In this document: one piece after another, positions 11,841-24,800 of the stretch
How positions within the stretch are numbered: position 1 is the stretch's first letter
How the letters are laid out: the number at the start of each line of letters is the position of its first letter
DNA from: Calocera cornea HHB12733
Lineage: Eukaryota; Basidiomycota; Dacrymycetes; Dacrymycetales; Dacrymycetaceae
Reading direction: 5' to 3'
NCBI GenBank assembly: GCA_001632435.1
Contig: KV423917.1
Span: 186,001 to 250,000, forward strand
Length of the DNA stretch: 64,000 nucleotides
Translations under genes and position numbers: made by a program
Notes under the pieces: model-generated
What the model was told of the DNA's origin: nothing
The model's input: the letters and a program-made list of their open reading frames with translations, nothing else
The model's database searches: none

Positions 11841-11935
11841 GGCGCGATATCCGGCAATTGTAGTGTCATAATCCGAGTCCAAACCATGACTAAGACTATC
11901 GAAGCTCCACACTGTGAATGAGGTGAAACGGATTG

Positions 11936-14900
11936 CTACGTATCATGTAGGAGCGTTATGATGCATGGTCCCATCTCCGAGCTCTGTGCCTCGCCTGCAG
12001 TCTGTCCCTGTGCCAAAGTACCATCCATCTCTCGCATCGCTTGCTGATGCAATCTGTGACCATCATCCAAGGTGCCGTCCCTGACTAAGTCAGGCTCCTG
12101 CTGTGCGACCTCGGTGGTGCTCGTGCTCGACGTCGGTGCTTGGTAATTCGACGATCTCTGCTCTTGGCTGGCAGTTGGACCAGAGTCGGACTCCTCTAAG
12201 TGCGATGTCTTCTCTGACGTCTGCTCCGGTGCTAGTGCTTCAGGACGCTCCTCAGAACTGAAAATCCCAGTACCTCCCTGCTCGACATCCGTTTGTGCTT
12301 CATAAGTGGAGTGGCGCTTGATCCAGCGACGAGGATGCAAAAGTGTCAAGTTTCGCCATGCTGACGCTATTCTCTCCGGGGCTACGGTGGGGTCGTCTTG
12401 GGGATGTGTTCGCGCATAATCAACAGCCTTGACCATGTGTTCGTGGAAGCCATGGAGCATTGTTGCAGGAGGATAATGCAGTACAAGAGTGGCCAGTGGA
12501 CCCAAGTGGGGCAGCAGATAGTCGCCGAACTGCATGATTGCTTCTTGCATGCACCGGCAGCTGTGGTCGTCCATCTGCAAGGCCTCTCGGTACCCGTAGT
12601 CCGCCAACATGTGTAGCCAGCGACTCTTCAGGATGGTTTCTGCCCACTCCTCTCCATACAATTCCAGATCACCTTGTTCAATATGTGCACCCCTTACTAG
12701 CAGGGTACTGATCACAGCTCCTCTAGGATCTCGGACTTCCACAGAACGTTGCACGAAGTTGATGAAAATTTCATCAGAAAACAGGCTCTCGAGACGTGGG
12801 TCTCCATCCGAAGTGGGTAGCATACCAATGAGCTTCTGTACGTTCTCTGACTGCGGGCTGAAGAGCTGGAGGGCACCGAGAATAGTATTTGTACCCGTCA
12901 AAGGCCATTCCATGTCGTCATTCAAGCATCTTTCTGCCATTTCAATCCCCACCGGCCAACGGACCTTCAAGTCGTCAGGGGTAGGAAGTTGGCTGGGGCA
13001 CGTGGGATAGATGAGCTGCTGCCGCTCAAATTCCACCACAAGGTGAAAGAGGGTACGGCGGCCGGACTGGTGGAGGAATGACGACAGGATGGCAATCCGA
13101 ACTCCTGACCAGATATCTGGCTGAGCAAGAATTTCCGACCATGAGATGTAGTGGTTCAATAACGGGACTGCTTCAAATGCCAGCGACGTCTTGTCCAGAG
13201 CGAGGCTTCTACTGCCCCATAGAGCGGCAAGAGAAGATTCAAGGGGGCCTGGGAGTTCCCTGTGGGTGGCAACAAGGCGACATAAAGTCAGAGATAAAGA
13301 CTCTAGGGAGGGCAGCATAGCTTGGTTGTTTCGGAATGTTTCCGCATTTAAACGTAAGCTCTCAAGAGCAAGCCAGGATCCGAACAGGGAAATCTTTTCG
13401 CCGGGAGTTTCCAGAGCCGTGCAAAATGTGGAGATCACCGTAGGAAGCAAAGCGTTCAGCTCATCGCCACATGCCAGCATGGATGAACCTATGAATAAGG
13501 TATTGCGGAGGGTATCGCGATTCGTTTCCAAAAGAGACAGAAGTACTCGGTCCACCAGTGTCTTTGCATAGTACCGTATCGACCCACTGTTATCGTAAGA
13601 GGAGTACACAGCCAATCGAATGAAAAAGTCATCCAATTCTGCTGGAATTGCGATGGTCGAATCGAAACTGTCGGCAAAACGGCTCTGTGTGAGCGCAAGC
13701 TGTGACATAACACGGTCAGCGGCGTTGCCGAAGCTACTCCGATATCGGTCGAATGTCTTCGAGTCGCGTTTCCAGCCGAAAGCCGCGCAGAGCACTGTTG
13801 ATTTGTCCTCAAGCTCACTGCATGCGCCTTCTAGCCAGCCCATTAACGAGGTATCCACCAAATTTTGATTCTCGTGAATCCACTCATTCGTCCTTTGGGT
13901 GAGTCTGGGGTACTTGAAGCTAACATTTTGGAGAGCGTCGCACGTATCGCGAACTATCGTCAAGAAGCGGGATAGACTTCTCCGCCATGGAGGAATGTGA
14001 TTCAATTCTTCGTACGACGAGTCGTTGAATTCGAAGCGAAAGCTGGTGACGAATTCAATGGCCGAGGTGAGGGGTGATGTATAAGGACAATTCGTCCAGA
14101 TCACTGGTCCAAGTGCGAGGAGGAAGTACATCGCGAACCCAATGATCCAGATGGTAGCCGCAATAACAGTCAGTACAGTACTCAATGACCACAGAAACAT
14201 CAGAAATCCAACGAGAAACACCATGACCGCGACATGGAGGAGCACCGGTAGAGACTCGACAATTGCCGGCACATTCCAAGCCAGCAGGCCCATGTATCGA
14301 GCATGACGTTGACGCGCCTGTTCTACTGGAATCGTTGGCAGCTTTGAGGTAAATATGCGAAGCCATTGCTTGGCGAGCATCGCAAGAACGGATGTGAAAA
14401 GGCTGATTGTCAAGCTGATGAGCCAGAGCACGTTGATCCAAACCGAGCTTGCCTCTGGTACCGATGATGTGACTGGCTGATAAGGAGGCGGTGCAGCTGA
14501 TCCTAGGGAAGTGAGAGCGCCTACTTGGCCCGATAAAACAATCAATGCATCGAGAGTCTGCTGGGTTGGGTCGGGTGACAGTTGCGGCAACGATAACACC
14601 AAGAATGCTGTCAATACTGCGGAGAACAAGGCAGACTGCGTCAGGTTAGCACGAGTTAAGGGAAGTACCAGGAGGGCTATACGGACAAACACCAGCAGGA
14701 CATCCATGTTCTTGTCCCATCCCTCAATCATTTCGCCGTGTATTTCCGATGCCTTGCGATTATATAGTGACCAAACTGGAGAACTGTCTCCCTCCACGAG
14801 GTACGCAGGGATGTCATTCACAAACTCGTGCTTGATTGCAGGTTGCTCCCATGGTCGACTCTCCTCGAAAGTCTGCTGGGGCGGAGAGGCGGAGGTCTGA

Positions 14901-15010
14901 TGTGGGACGGCCGACGAAGCTGCTTCAGTACTTCTCTATGCACCACAGACAGATCTGGGTCAGAATTATGAATACTTAGTATCTCCGTGACACACATCAC
15001 TGATTTCCAT
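11936..15010 (-). CDS. DUF6535 membrane protein D2
   Basis: Exons 15010-14996 (15 nt, MEISD), 14935-14687 and 14635-11936 give 987 aa. Introns are 60 nt and 51 nt. The 51-nt intron (14636-14686) has no stop and keeps the frame, so retention would insert 17 residues before the first span. N-terminal box: SRPWEQPAIKHEFVNDIP. Four membrane spans lie at about 89-108, 155-176, 219-237 and 240-268. The helical region has SLMGWLEGACSELEDKS and SRWLHMLADYGYREAL. The tail of about 110 residues is rich in Ser, Gln and Glu and contains a DVEQG box. Function unknown. Confidence 0.87.
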
Positions 15011-15324
15011 GTTTAGCTAGCCTCAATATTGCGCGGATGGATGAGAGGAGATGGTGCGTTACTGGGAGTGGTGAAAGGCAGTGAATAGGGTATGAATTGT
15101 CGACCGATACTGCGACAAGTGTTGCCAGCACAACACCGGGGCCACGGTCCTCAGGGTCCTAAGTATCTTAAGTCTTCCCTCGATCTCCACAAACCGCATC
15201 CCGGAAAAGCTGACATCACTGTTCCTACGATTCCAATGTGGAGAGAGTCAATCTCTGGAGATCAGCGTCCACGCTGGGCCGATTATGGTTTCATCTACGC
15301 TAACCACGCTCCCTGAACTGACAT
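15011..15324. other. intergenic region upstream of D2
   Basis: 314 bp between the D3 stop and the D2 start; both genes are on the minus strand. It should contain the D2 promoter and D3 3' UTR. No TATA box or repeat stands out. Confidence 0.4.
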
Positions 15325-18206
15325 CTACACCTCCCTGGTCACAGATACATCCTCGTCCTTTTCTGAAACCGGCTCTGTCTCGAGGGCCGGACCGGGGGGG
15401 GTGGTTGGAAGTGTTCCATGTTCCAAGTCCGCCTTCGACGTGTTCCGGATGGGATGAATCCATCGTCCAAGCCCGGGGAACATCCCGTGCGGACTGGGAC
15501 CGGTTGCAGAGGTCGGAAGGTGCTGTTGCGCGACGGGGACCTGTTGTGAAACATACTGACTTGCCTTATCTATCAAGTCTTCAAAGCCCTCAACCATATT
15601 TGCAGGAGGATATCGCTTCACAAGGTTCGCCAGTTTGCCGAGATGTGGAATGAGAGGATCCCCGAAGTGCATTATAGTCTCTTGCATTGTCTTGCAGTGC
15701 GCATCGTCAATCAGGAATACATCTTGATATCCGTACTCGACCGCTAACTCGAGCCAGCCGCAGTCCAGTATGACGGAGTTGTAGTCATGGTACTCGTCGT
15801 AAAACAGATATCCGCGACTCCAGATGATTAGCGTACTGATGACTGTAGCTTGGTGATCCTTCTTCTCTCGAGCGAAACGAATGAACTCGGAGAACGTCGG
15901 AGTGCCCGCAACGGCATCGAAGGCGATCGAGTCAAGTTGACCGTCACGTTGTAATGTGCCCAAAAGCCGTTTTATGATTGGAGACTGTAGGTCGAACAGC
16001 TGCAGCGCGGCTAACGTATCCTCTGGGGTGGGGAAATCCCACTGATTGGCATCGATTACGCGTCTGGCGCATTCTTCCGCAGTCCTCACCTCCAGGGAAC
16101 ATACTTCCTTGATGTGCTCGGAGTCCAGGAGGGGTCCGGTAGGTGGAGGATAGTCGCTATCCATGAAGCTCTTCACTATATATCGGTAAACAGTATGAGT
16201 GTTGTCCAGATTCAGCGGCTCATCGGCTTTATGGGCATTTCGAGAGAGGCCATCGATGTTGTGGAGGATGTATGACAGGGCAGCATTTCGACTGTCCTGG
16301 GAGAGTACGGTACCTAGAATCTCATTCCAGGAGACGATAGCTTGAGAGGCCGGTCCATATGGCTCCGTGTACCCGGGTATAGTATTCTCGTCATGCCACA
16401 GCCTGCGGACTGTATCCAGGAAACGAGGTGGGAGGTTCCTGCTGGTGGCGACGAAGCGTCTCAGTTCTGAGAGGAGCTGTGTGACAGCGGCAGGCGGTGG
16501 AACGTCGAATCCGTATAGTTCTTCATAATGGTTGAGTACCGTCCGTAGGTGCTCAAGCAAAAGCCAACATCCGAACAACGAGATGCTTGCTTCTGGTCTT
16601 TCAAAAGCTCGACAGAACTCGGGCATTGCCGAGGCATACAGTTCGTTGCGAAACGCAGAAGAACCATACACGGGAATATTGCCCCCGGCCCAAACGACGG
16701 AGGCTAGGCAGAGCAGGGCTTTAGGAGTGTCTTCGGGATTCGGGAACTCCGGATGAGCCCAGGGTTGGGAATACCATGTGGGCCACTGCTTGAGAGCGGT
16801 TGGATTGTACGAGGTAAAGATTGCAAGGTGGACAAGTAGTTTCACCGCGCCCTCTGGGGTCGTCTTCTCTGACAGGGAGTTGTCGTTGCCTGTCTCTTGT
16901 TGCAGAAGCAATGAGATGGCACGTCCTGCGGTGTCGGAAAAGCTAGCGGCAAACTGTTCCTGGAAGACATTGTCTGTCTTCGATCCAAACATGGCGAAGA
17001 GAACGCTCTCCTTCTCCGTTTGATCGGTACATGCGCGTTCCAACCATCCCATTGCGCAGGTGTCGAGATAGATATCGCTTCGTTCGATCAATTCGTCCGT
17101 TTTGTGTTCCAGCCACGGAAATTCAACCACTGTTGTCCGCAGCATGTCTCGGATATCGCGGATGATGGCGAGTAGATGGCGAGGAATGTTCCACCACGAG
17201 GTCTCGGAAGATGTGGCGTGACTCAACGAGAGTTTCGCCAAACGAAGACCGACGCAGAACTCCACCACGGAGGTCAATGGCGATTTAAACGGGCAGTTGT
17301 ACCATATGAGGGGTGCCACCGCAAGCAGGACGTACGCGACGGCGCCAGCGATCCAGATCGCTGCCATAACCGCGAACAGAACCGTGTTGACGGGCCACAG
17401 GAAGGCCATGAATCCGATGAGGAACATGAAGACAGCTACGTGCAGCAGAACCGGTAGAGAGTTGATGATCGCCGGTACCCTCCATTCGAGGACGCCCATG
17501 TAACGAAAATGACGCTGTCGTGCACCTTGTCGGGCAACAGATGAGATGTTCGCCGCGTAGGCGCGACACCATTGCTTTGCGAGCATCGCGAGCACCGAAG
17601 TGAACAGGCTGATCGTGAGGCTGAGGATCCAGAGTACATTGATCCATACCGAGATCGCATTCGGCACGAATGGATCGGTTGGTTGATATGGCGATGGTGG
17701 AGACGATCCAGGATTGTTGAGTGCATTGAGCTGAGCAGATACAACCATGAGCGCATCGACCGTCGCCTGCGCTTTGTCCGGGAAGAGTAGTCCAAGCGAC
17801 AGGATCAGGAAGGCGGTCAAGATCGCAGAGAACAGGGCAGACTGTGGCGAGATGAGCATCCCTATTCGCACGTATAGAGAACGGGCGTACAAAGATGAGG
17901 AGTACATCCATAGTCTTATCCCACGTATCAATCATGTCGCCGTGGACCTCTGTCGCCTTGTCACGATACGTGGCCCATATCGCCGCATGCTCATCCATTC
18001 CGATCTCGGTGGGGAAGTCATCCACGAAGTGACGGTCGACTGCAGGCTTCTCCCATGGGCGGCTCTCAGCCAGGCTCGGAGCCCGTTGATGACCACCACC
18101 CTCGATGCCAGGGGGAAGACGGGCATCCTCGCTCTCGATCTAGCAGCGTGGTCATCAGAAGCTGTACACAGTTTTGGGCAGAAGTACGTACTTCGATAGA
18201 CGCCAT
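15325..18206 (-). CDS. DUF6535 membrane protein D3
   Basis: Exons 18206-18192 (15 nt, MASIE), 18139-17891 and 17841-15325 give 926 aa. Introns are 52 nt and 49 nt. Exon 2 is 249 nt, the same length as in D2. N-terminal box: SRPWEKPAVDRHFVDDFP and WDKTMDVLLIF. Four spans start near residues 89, 154, 219 and 241. Conserved blocks include CAMGWLERACTDQTEKES, SLFGCWLLLEHLR, DCGWLELAVEYGYQDVF and MQETIMHFGDPLIPHLG. The tail carries a DLEHG variant of the C-terminal box. Head-to-tail with D2. Confidence 0.87.
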
Positions 18207-18754
18207 ATCAACGCGCGAAAGCGGACAGTGCAGTGGCCCACTCCTCCATTTTGTAGTCGCCGAAAATAACCTCGAGGCCGTTGCGCCTCATTCAGGGACT
18301 GTCACAACAAGAGGAGACCGCAAGCCATTCCGGAACGCCCAGGCACCCCACCTTCCGAGACGATGCTCAGGGGCAAACTTTCTGAGAGATGATTGGTGGC
18401 ATTCGTATATTGTCAAGCGGCGTTCGAGAGAGATGGTCCGCGAGGAACGTCGAGGTCAGCGCCTGATGTGGGGTGGTCCAACGCGAGGCGACTGTGGGCG
18501 CCACCCTCTTTGGCACACTCACGTGGTTTTTGATCGGCGGAAGCGAAAGTTCCTCCGCTCGATCGCGTCCGCCTCTTGCCCGCCGCGCCAGCCCAGGGCA
18601 CCTCGCCCCCACTTGCAGGCTACCCGTCGCCGGACACACCGAGCTCGCCGTCTGCCAGCGAGCATCCACCTGAGGGCCACTTACACTTCACGTTTCATTG
18701 TTTTCTGTCTTCTCTCCGGAGCTTTGGGATTGCGATCTGCCCTTCCCAGCCAGG
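18207..18754. promoter_or_regulatory. divergent promoter region of D3 and SPP1-like gene
   Basis: 548 bp between the D3 start (-) and the SPP1-like ATG (+). An open frame runs through part of it on the plus strand but matches nothing, has no good start and overlaps the first exon of D3. It probably holds both promoters. Confidence 0.4.
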
Positions 18755-21700
18755 ATGGCACCCAACAGGCTGTCCATCTCAGCGCTGATCGACTCTCAGC
18801 CCGCCACTCCGAGTCCAGCGGGAAGGACCGAGGCCTTGCCATCCCTCGCCGAGGTCACCGCTGGACTGTCCTCGCCAAAGCACCGACACGCCTCCGTGGA
18901 AGATCTTGGGCGGCACGAACACCCTTCGTACTACGCCGCAGCTGCCAGCTCGTCATACTACCCACCGTCGACTACAAGCCCGCATACACCCTACGCACCT
19001 AACTATGCATCGGCAACCCACACCTATGCATACCCTCCTTCACACGCTCCGACATATTCGCGCACACCTCCAAGCGCGTACTCGTCATATGAGCGGCCGT
19101 ACTCACGCCACTCCATACACTCTCAATCCTCCCATTCGCTCTCGCCAGAGCTACCGACGTCGCTCGGCGTCACCGGGATGAAGAGGAAGAGGTCGGATGA
19201 GGTCGTCATAGATCCAATGGAGAGAGAGAGGGATATGCGCGTGCGATACGCATACTCCGATACGCGAGAGACGTACGAGCCTGTACCTCCACCGCCGAGA
19301 CTGTCACCCAGCCATCCACATCCAACGATGTTGCCATCCATGCGAGGACACTCACCGGCCCAGGCATACGGTCATCCTTCACCTCGCGAGCGACAGATGG
19401 ATGTGCATTACTACGCGCAGTCCCCTCAAGCGCACTACCCGGGTCATCCTACGCCGCACACGCCGCATACATCTACCTCTGGCGAATACTTTGCGCGACA
19501 GTCATTTGGATATCAGCCGGCGCCGGTTCCGGCTGCTTACGCATATCCTCCCACGCAGTTGACCTATGTGGATCCTCCAGTCGAGCGCGTCTCTCCGCGC
19601 ACCGATCCGCACTACGCCACCGATCCTCATTACGTCTCGCAGGCACAACAGCCCGCAGTGCAACCGCCATACCGCTCCCCAACGTCGTCATACAGCTTTG
19701 CACCCTCGCATCATTCACACCACTCTCAATCCCCTTACGATTCCCGCCCAACGTCAGGGAACAAAGAGCCGGTCATCGCAACCGCCTACGCTGTTCCTCG
19801 AACTGAGACCAGCCCGGTGGTGGAAATGGTGCAGAGGGAAGAGGAGGAAAGGCGAGCGCACTCGCGCCAGGGATGGAAGTCTCGTGGTATTGCCCATATA
19901 CTGGATGATACACCTACTCCAACTTCCAGGGCACTGGAAGAACCCAGTAGACCAGAGCCCAGTAGACCAGTGGAGGGGGTCAAGCAAGTGGAAGAGGGAG
20001 TGCACTACGATGACTATCCTATGGCGGAGGAGATTGCTATTTCGGAAGCGCCGCCCGTAGCAAGTGGCGTGGCGAAATCTGAGGAAGCACATCCGATCGA
20101 CCAACCTGTTGACGCGGAGACATTGGCCGGCGCCGTTGTCGAATCCCCTGCACCTGAGCAGGTGTTGGCACCCACCGTGGCAGAAGAGACCAAGCCTGAC
20201 GTCCAAGAGCTCAGAGAGAGCATTGCCAAACCCCAGCTGGTGGTCGAGGTGGATGTCAAGCCCGAGCCTGCCTCTGATATGGACATCGACATCGTATCAC
20301 AATCGCCTGCAGCGACTGTCTCTGTAGCCCATCCGACACCTGTCGACGGCCACCTGCCGGTGGCGGAGCGCTCTCCCAGCCTAGCCTCGACCGTCCCCAT
20401 GGCGCCAGAAGTTATTGAGCCATCTCCAGCTCCCACCATTCGAAGAGCATCTACGTTGCCGGACGGTGACCACTCCCCTGCGCCTACAATCCTTCGTGTG
20501 GAACCATCTCCCGCGCCGACTGTCCTCCGGGAGAGCACGAAGGAGGAGCCTGCCAGCCCAGTGCTCAATGTCGACGTACTGTCTCCGCCAGTTCCAAGTG
20601 GAATTCGGCAACCTTCGGGCGCTCCACGCACCGCGGGCAACGAGGTACATGTACCCGAGTCGACTCAGCTCACAAATTTGGTTGATGCTGCATTTGGTCC
20701 TGCCACGAAGTCAGAAACGCCTGCAGCGACTGGCAAGGATGACGTTGATGTCGACGTTGTCGAAGTGCCAGAGGCAACACCAGATCCTGGCCGAGGTGCG
20801 AGTATCCTGTCCGAGACGACAAATACAGCATTGGACAAGGCTAGTGCTGCCAAGAGCAAGAGTCACAAGGCGAAGTCCAAAAGCCATAAGGCTTCTCCAA
20901 CAGTTCCCAAAACTGATGTCAAGGCGAAGTCCAAGGCAAAGGATTCTGCGAAAGCCACGACCGCTAAGGAAGCAGCAAGGGCTCGGCCGAAGGATGCGTC
21001 GCCGACGCCAGCGAGCAAGTCGAAATCGAAGAAATCCCATAGCAAGCAAGTGGCGCGCGTTAGATCGCCCGAACCCGTGGAGGATACGCCAGAGCCAGCG
21101 AAGGCCGATGAAGAGGAGGACAAGGAGAAGGACGACAGACTGTATTGCATGTGCGAAACGTTGTATGATGAGGAGCGGTTCATGATTGGTTGTGACAAGT
21201 GAGCCATATTAGGCTATGCCGATGCGGACTTGATGCTGACGTGCGTGACAGGTGCGACAATTGGTACCATCCTGCCTGCGTGGGTTTGGAGGAGGAAGCG
21301 GCGGACCTCATCGACAAGTTCTTTTGCCCGCGATGTATCGCAGGTGTGTGCATAGTACAGATGGTCCACGTATGGCAGCTCATCCCAATCCAGCTGATAC
21401 TAGCCTTAACACGACACACAAGCGTCCTTGCGCCCGATTTCCTTCTTGCACCAATCCGTCGCGCCTTCCATCGTCCAAGTACTGCTCGGATGAATGCGGA
21501 CAGGCACGCGTCGAGGAGATCTACAATATGCAACCCAAGGCCGTTCAAGATCTGATCAAGAAGGCGGTTCAAGGCGCTAGGCGGCCGGAGGGTCGTGTTG
21601 ATCCCATCACCGGGCGCGTCCACGGTCGTGGCAAGGGCGAAGACGCGCAGCTGGGCAAGCTGGAAGAGTCTTTGCAAGGCGTCCTTGACGAGCGGGCAGA

Positions 21701-22202
21701 GAGCGAAGGTCGGCTTGAAATGTGGGAGAGGCGCGAGCGCGTTGTGGAGGCCATTGTCAACCGGTGGAAGCACGAGCTCAAGGAGGATGGCATATGCGGG
21801 TACGACGACCGTTTGGGCTACGGGTGGGACGAGCTGGACAGCGTGGATCCCAGCGAGCCGGGAGCGGACGTGTGTCAGGAGGGGCTCAAATGCGATCGGC
21901 ATCGGGGCTGGCAGCAGGCGCATATGGAAGGGGTGCAGCGGGCCAAGGCGCTTGAGGTGCGTGGCCTCCACTCAAATCCATGACATGTTCTGACTGTATG
22001 CGTGCAGGAGGAGAATCTGCAAGATCTGACGCTGCGCGAGCGCGGCCTGCGCAGAGAGATGGAGATCATCGAAGCGAAGCGCAAGGTCGTCCAGCGCACC
22101 TGGCGGAAGGTGCCCGATACGGTGCCCGTCACTGCTTTGGCGGAGTCGGCCGGGCTGACGAACGAGCTCCCAGAGGTGATCGACGTCAAGGTCGAGGTTT
22201 GA
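18755..22202 (+). CDS. SPP1: Spp1/CFP1-like PHD finger subunit of the Set1/COMPASS complex
   Basis: Exons 18755-21198, 21252-21343, 21394-21956 and 22008-22202 give 1097 aa; introns are 50-53 nt. Residues about 1-790 are disordered, first Ser/Pro/Tyr/His-rich, later acidic with Lys/Ser runs. A PHD finger follows (about 796-846: LYCMCETLYDEERFMIGCDK, split by intron 1, then CDNWYHPACVG and FFCPRC). Next is the Spp1/CFP1 Set1-interaction zinc module (CARFPSC, KYCSDECG), a coiled coil, a second Cys/His cluster (ICGYDDRLG, CQEGLKCDRHRGW) and a final coiled coil. Known role: reads H3K4me3 and anchors the H3K4 methyltransferase. The start at 18755 is the first ATG after an upstream frame with no better start. 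The N-terminal extension is far longer than in yeast Spp1. Confidence 0.9.
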
Positions 22203-24800
22203 GCTGGCGCGGGTTTCTTGAACGGCACACTGTTTTGAATATTGCTCGCGCTTGGTTGTTATGCGTTTCTCTTGACCTGGTTCGTACTTTGTATTCTCTA
22301 TAAATAACGTGTATCTGTATATGTAGCGATACGCACGAATGACAATGGCGATGACACTTTGTGTAACGTCCCTGCACGAAACGGCGGCTCACTGCATGCT
22401 TCGTGTACGCATACCGGGCCGAAAGAGTGCATTCGTCTCGTGGGTAAAGTCTTACGTTGACGGAGAGCGTGCTTGCGACGAAGAAGTGGTGCTCAAGGCG
22501 AACGAAGAGAACACGCGCACACAGGGAAGAGTTGAACGATATTCATTCTGACCAAATGCTGCTCTACTGCACTCTACACACTCCCAAGAGAGCCCAGCGA
22601 AGCTTGCCAAAAATTGCGAAAAGTCATAGACTTGACGACGTGTTCGGATGCTTAGTTTGCAACTAGCAATTGGCTGTGACTCGGTAAAGACCTCACTGTC
22701 GACAGCGCGTGCCCGAGCACAAGAGATAAGGAAACCGCTAATGCACCCGCGCCCACATTTATAGGGTGGAGGACCGCACGGGCCCCCTGGCTCGCGCGGC
22801 CGGGTGCTTAGGGCAGGCTAGCGCAGGCTCTGCTCCCGCTTGGCTTGCACCGCATCTCAGTCCGTACCTCAATGCGATGAGCATGACAATCCGACAATGC
22901 CTCCTTACGACAGCAGATTATCGTTCTCCGATAACAACACTCAGTATTCGGCTCGTTGCTAGGTTGAGCATGTCTCGGGTTTGTAGCAGCACAGGGGCGT
23001 TGTCAGAGAGAGAGGTACTGCGCTACAGGTCGGAGGCGGCCGGAGCTCGCCCCGTGTGGAAGATTGCGTGGTGGATGAGGCGGCGACACCACCGTACCAC
23101 CGTTACTCCTCCGCCGTCCCAGTCTGGTAGTGGCTCTAGCATGACCCAAGCGGGGTGGATCGTAGAAGATTTTGTTTGACCGGCGTTCCCACCCCGCAAA
23201 TTTTGTTTGACGAAGCTGGCTTTGGTCGCACTGGCTTTCGCCTCACATCATTATCGTCCACGACCTGCAGCCTCGAGCGCAACATGTTCGCCACGCGAGC
23301 ACGTGCGCCTCGCGTAGCCACACCCAAGTCTCGTTGTTCCAGCTGGGAGAGTCGCCCCACCACCACCCAACCGAAACAGCGGAAGCGCAAAAACTGCCGG
23401 TCGCAGGCAACGCCGCGTCGGCCATTTCCTCTTTCAGCCATGCACATTGCTCGATGCGGCAGGCCGCCTCCTCTTCCTTTGCGTCGTGCTTCTAGCTTGG
23501 GTGTCCACTGTCTGAGACGGACTCCTTGACTCTGCTCTAACAAGCCAGCGATGAATGGCAGCAAGAGATCTCGCGTGTTTGGAGAGAAGAGCCCAAGGCC
23601 AAAGCGCAGCGAGCCGACTCGGCCTCCTCGACTCCCCGCTTCCTCCCGACCTGCACTCCATCCCCCGGCTGGCCCATCACCCTCCCCTCTCCAGACGGCT
23701 TCCCACCGAGCATCGGGGCCCGAGCGGCACATCCCGAACCGGCCTAGCGCCGAAGCACGCCAATAACACTCACGCGTCATCATCATCCATCATTGAAGTG
23801 ATGGGCGAAGAAGCAGATACATACGTGATGCGTGTTGCTACTCGAATGAAACCTGGAGAGAGCTCGTACGTTGGCCTCAGGCCGACCGGGGCTCTGGGAG
23901 CGCGAGCCGCGCATGCTTTTTGCTCCTATCGGCGCTCGGCGGCTCGCTGCTGCGCGCTTCGCGTCCTATACCATCATTGGCGTTACTGTCGACTTCGGTA
24001 CACGAATGATGGGAGCTCCCCCGAAACACATCTGCAATACGTGCTGCAATTGCCCATGGTAATGTCAGGCGACTTGGATGATATTGTTGGCGGCTTCTCT
24101 GCTTCATCCGCATCAATGGTGCTTTTCCGGGGCCGCCAACTTCGCGGCCCTCTGATGCGCCCTGCCCGTAACACGCCGGCGCCTCGTTTCGCGGCGCTCT
24201 GCACGGCCGATGCCCGCGCCGCGACCCGGGCCCTTGCTGGTTGCTAACGGCCGGGAAAGCGGAAGGCTCCGAGGCTATCCCCTGCGTTCGGAGGCGCTGC
24301 GGTTCGGGTGGCAGTGAGGGCCTCAGCCACTGCGGACATAGAAGACTTAAGGCCGCTTGGGCCACGAAGAATTAATCTCATGACGAAATAATGTTTCTGG
24401 CTGATGATAACGACCCCCCCGATTGGCCTGGTATCGCTTAGCATTGCCTCGTGCTCGTGCGGGGAAGGCGGCCGGTCCTATACCCTACCCCCGCCCGCCT
24501 TGGGAGACACCACCGCCGCATCGACATGACGACGTTCTGCCGTGCCCGGATCGGAGCTGAATTATCGGCGCAATGCGCGTGGCATACGAGAAGGGCTTCG
24601 TATAGAGGCGCATACGCCCTATCGATGTCTGGACGAACATGGGACCGCCTCCCCATCGGTCCATAAAACCCCGGCCATCTGAGGCCTTTTGTTGTCCTCA
24701 TCCTTACTCCACCTCCCCCCTCCGCCTCCCGGTATCTGAGTCTCGTCAACTCCCCTGCCCACTCCACTTCACTCTCTACGATCCACTGCACTGGTCTGCA
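22203..24800. other. 2.6-kb region without a supported gene
   Basis: Open frames here (for example 23136-23786 minus, 23555-24247 plus) lack homology, good starts or splice logic. A 12-nt direct repeat (attttgtttgac) lies at 23169-23180 and 23200-23211. An ATAAAA element at 24663-24668 lies about 135 nt before the zinc finger gene ATG. The region could hold a long 5' UTR or regulatory sequence for that gene. Confidence 0.35.

Noticed and set aside
17285..18025. 246-codon minus-strand frame at the D3 N-terminus
   Set aside because: Its first part is D3 exon 2, but beyond LLIF it reads through the intron into a wrong frame. The spliced model restores SALFSAI and the membrane spans.
18055..19002. 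315-codon plus-strand frame
   Set aside because: It overlaps the D3 first exons on the other strand and the SPP1-like start in another frame; no conserved motif.
20014..20640. 208-codon minus-strand frame
   Set aside because: Antisense to the disordered region of the SPP1-like gene; biased composition explains the open frame.
23136..23786. 216-codon minus-strand frame in the gene-poor region
   Set aside because: No recognisable domain, poor start context and Arg/Gly-rich composition typical of GC-rich noncoding sequence.
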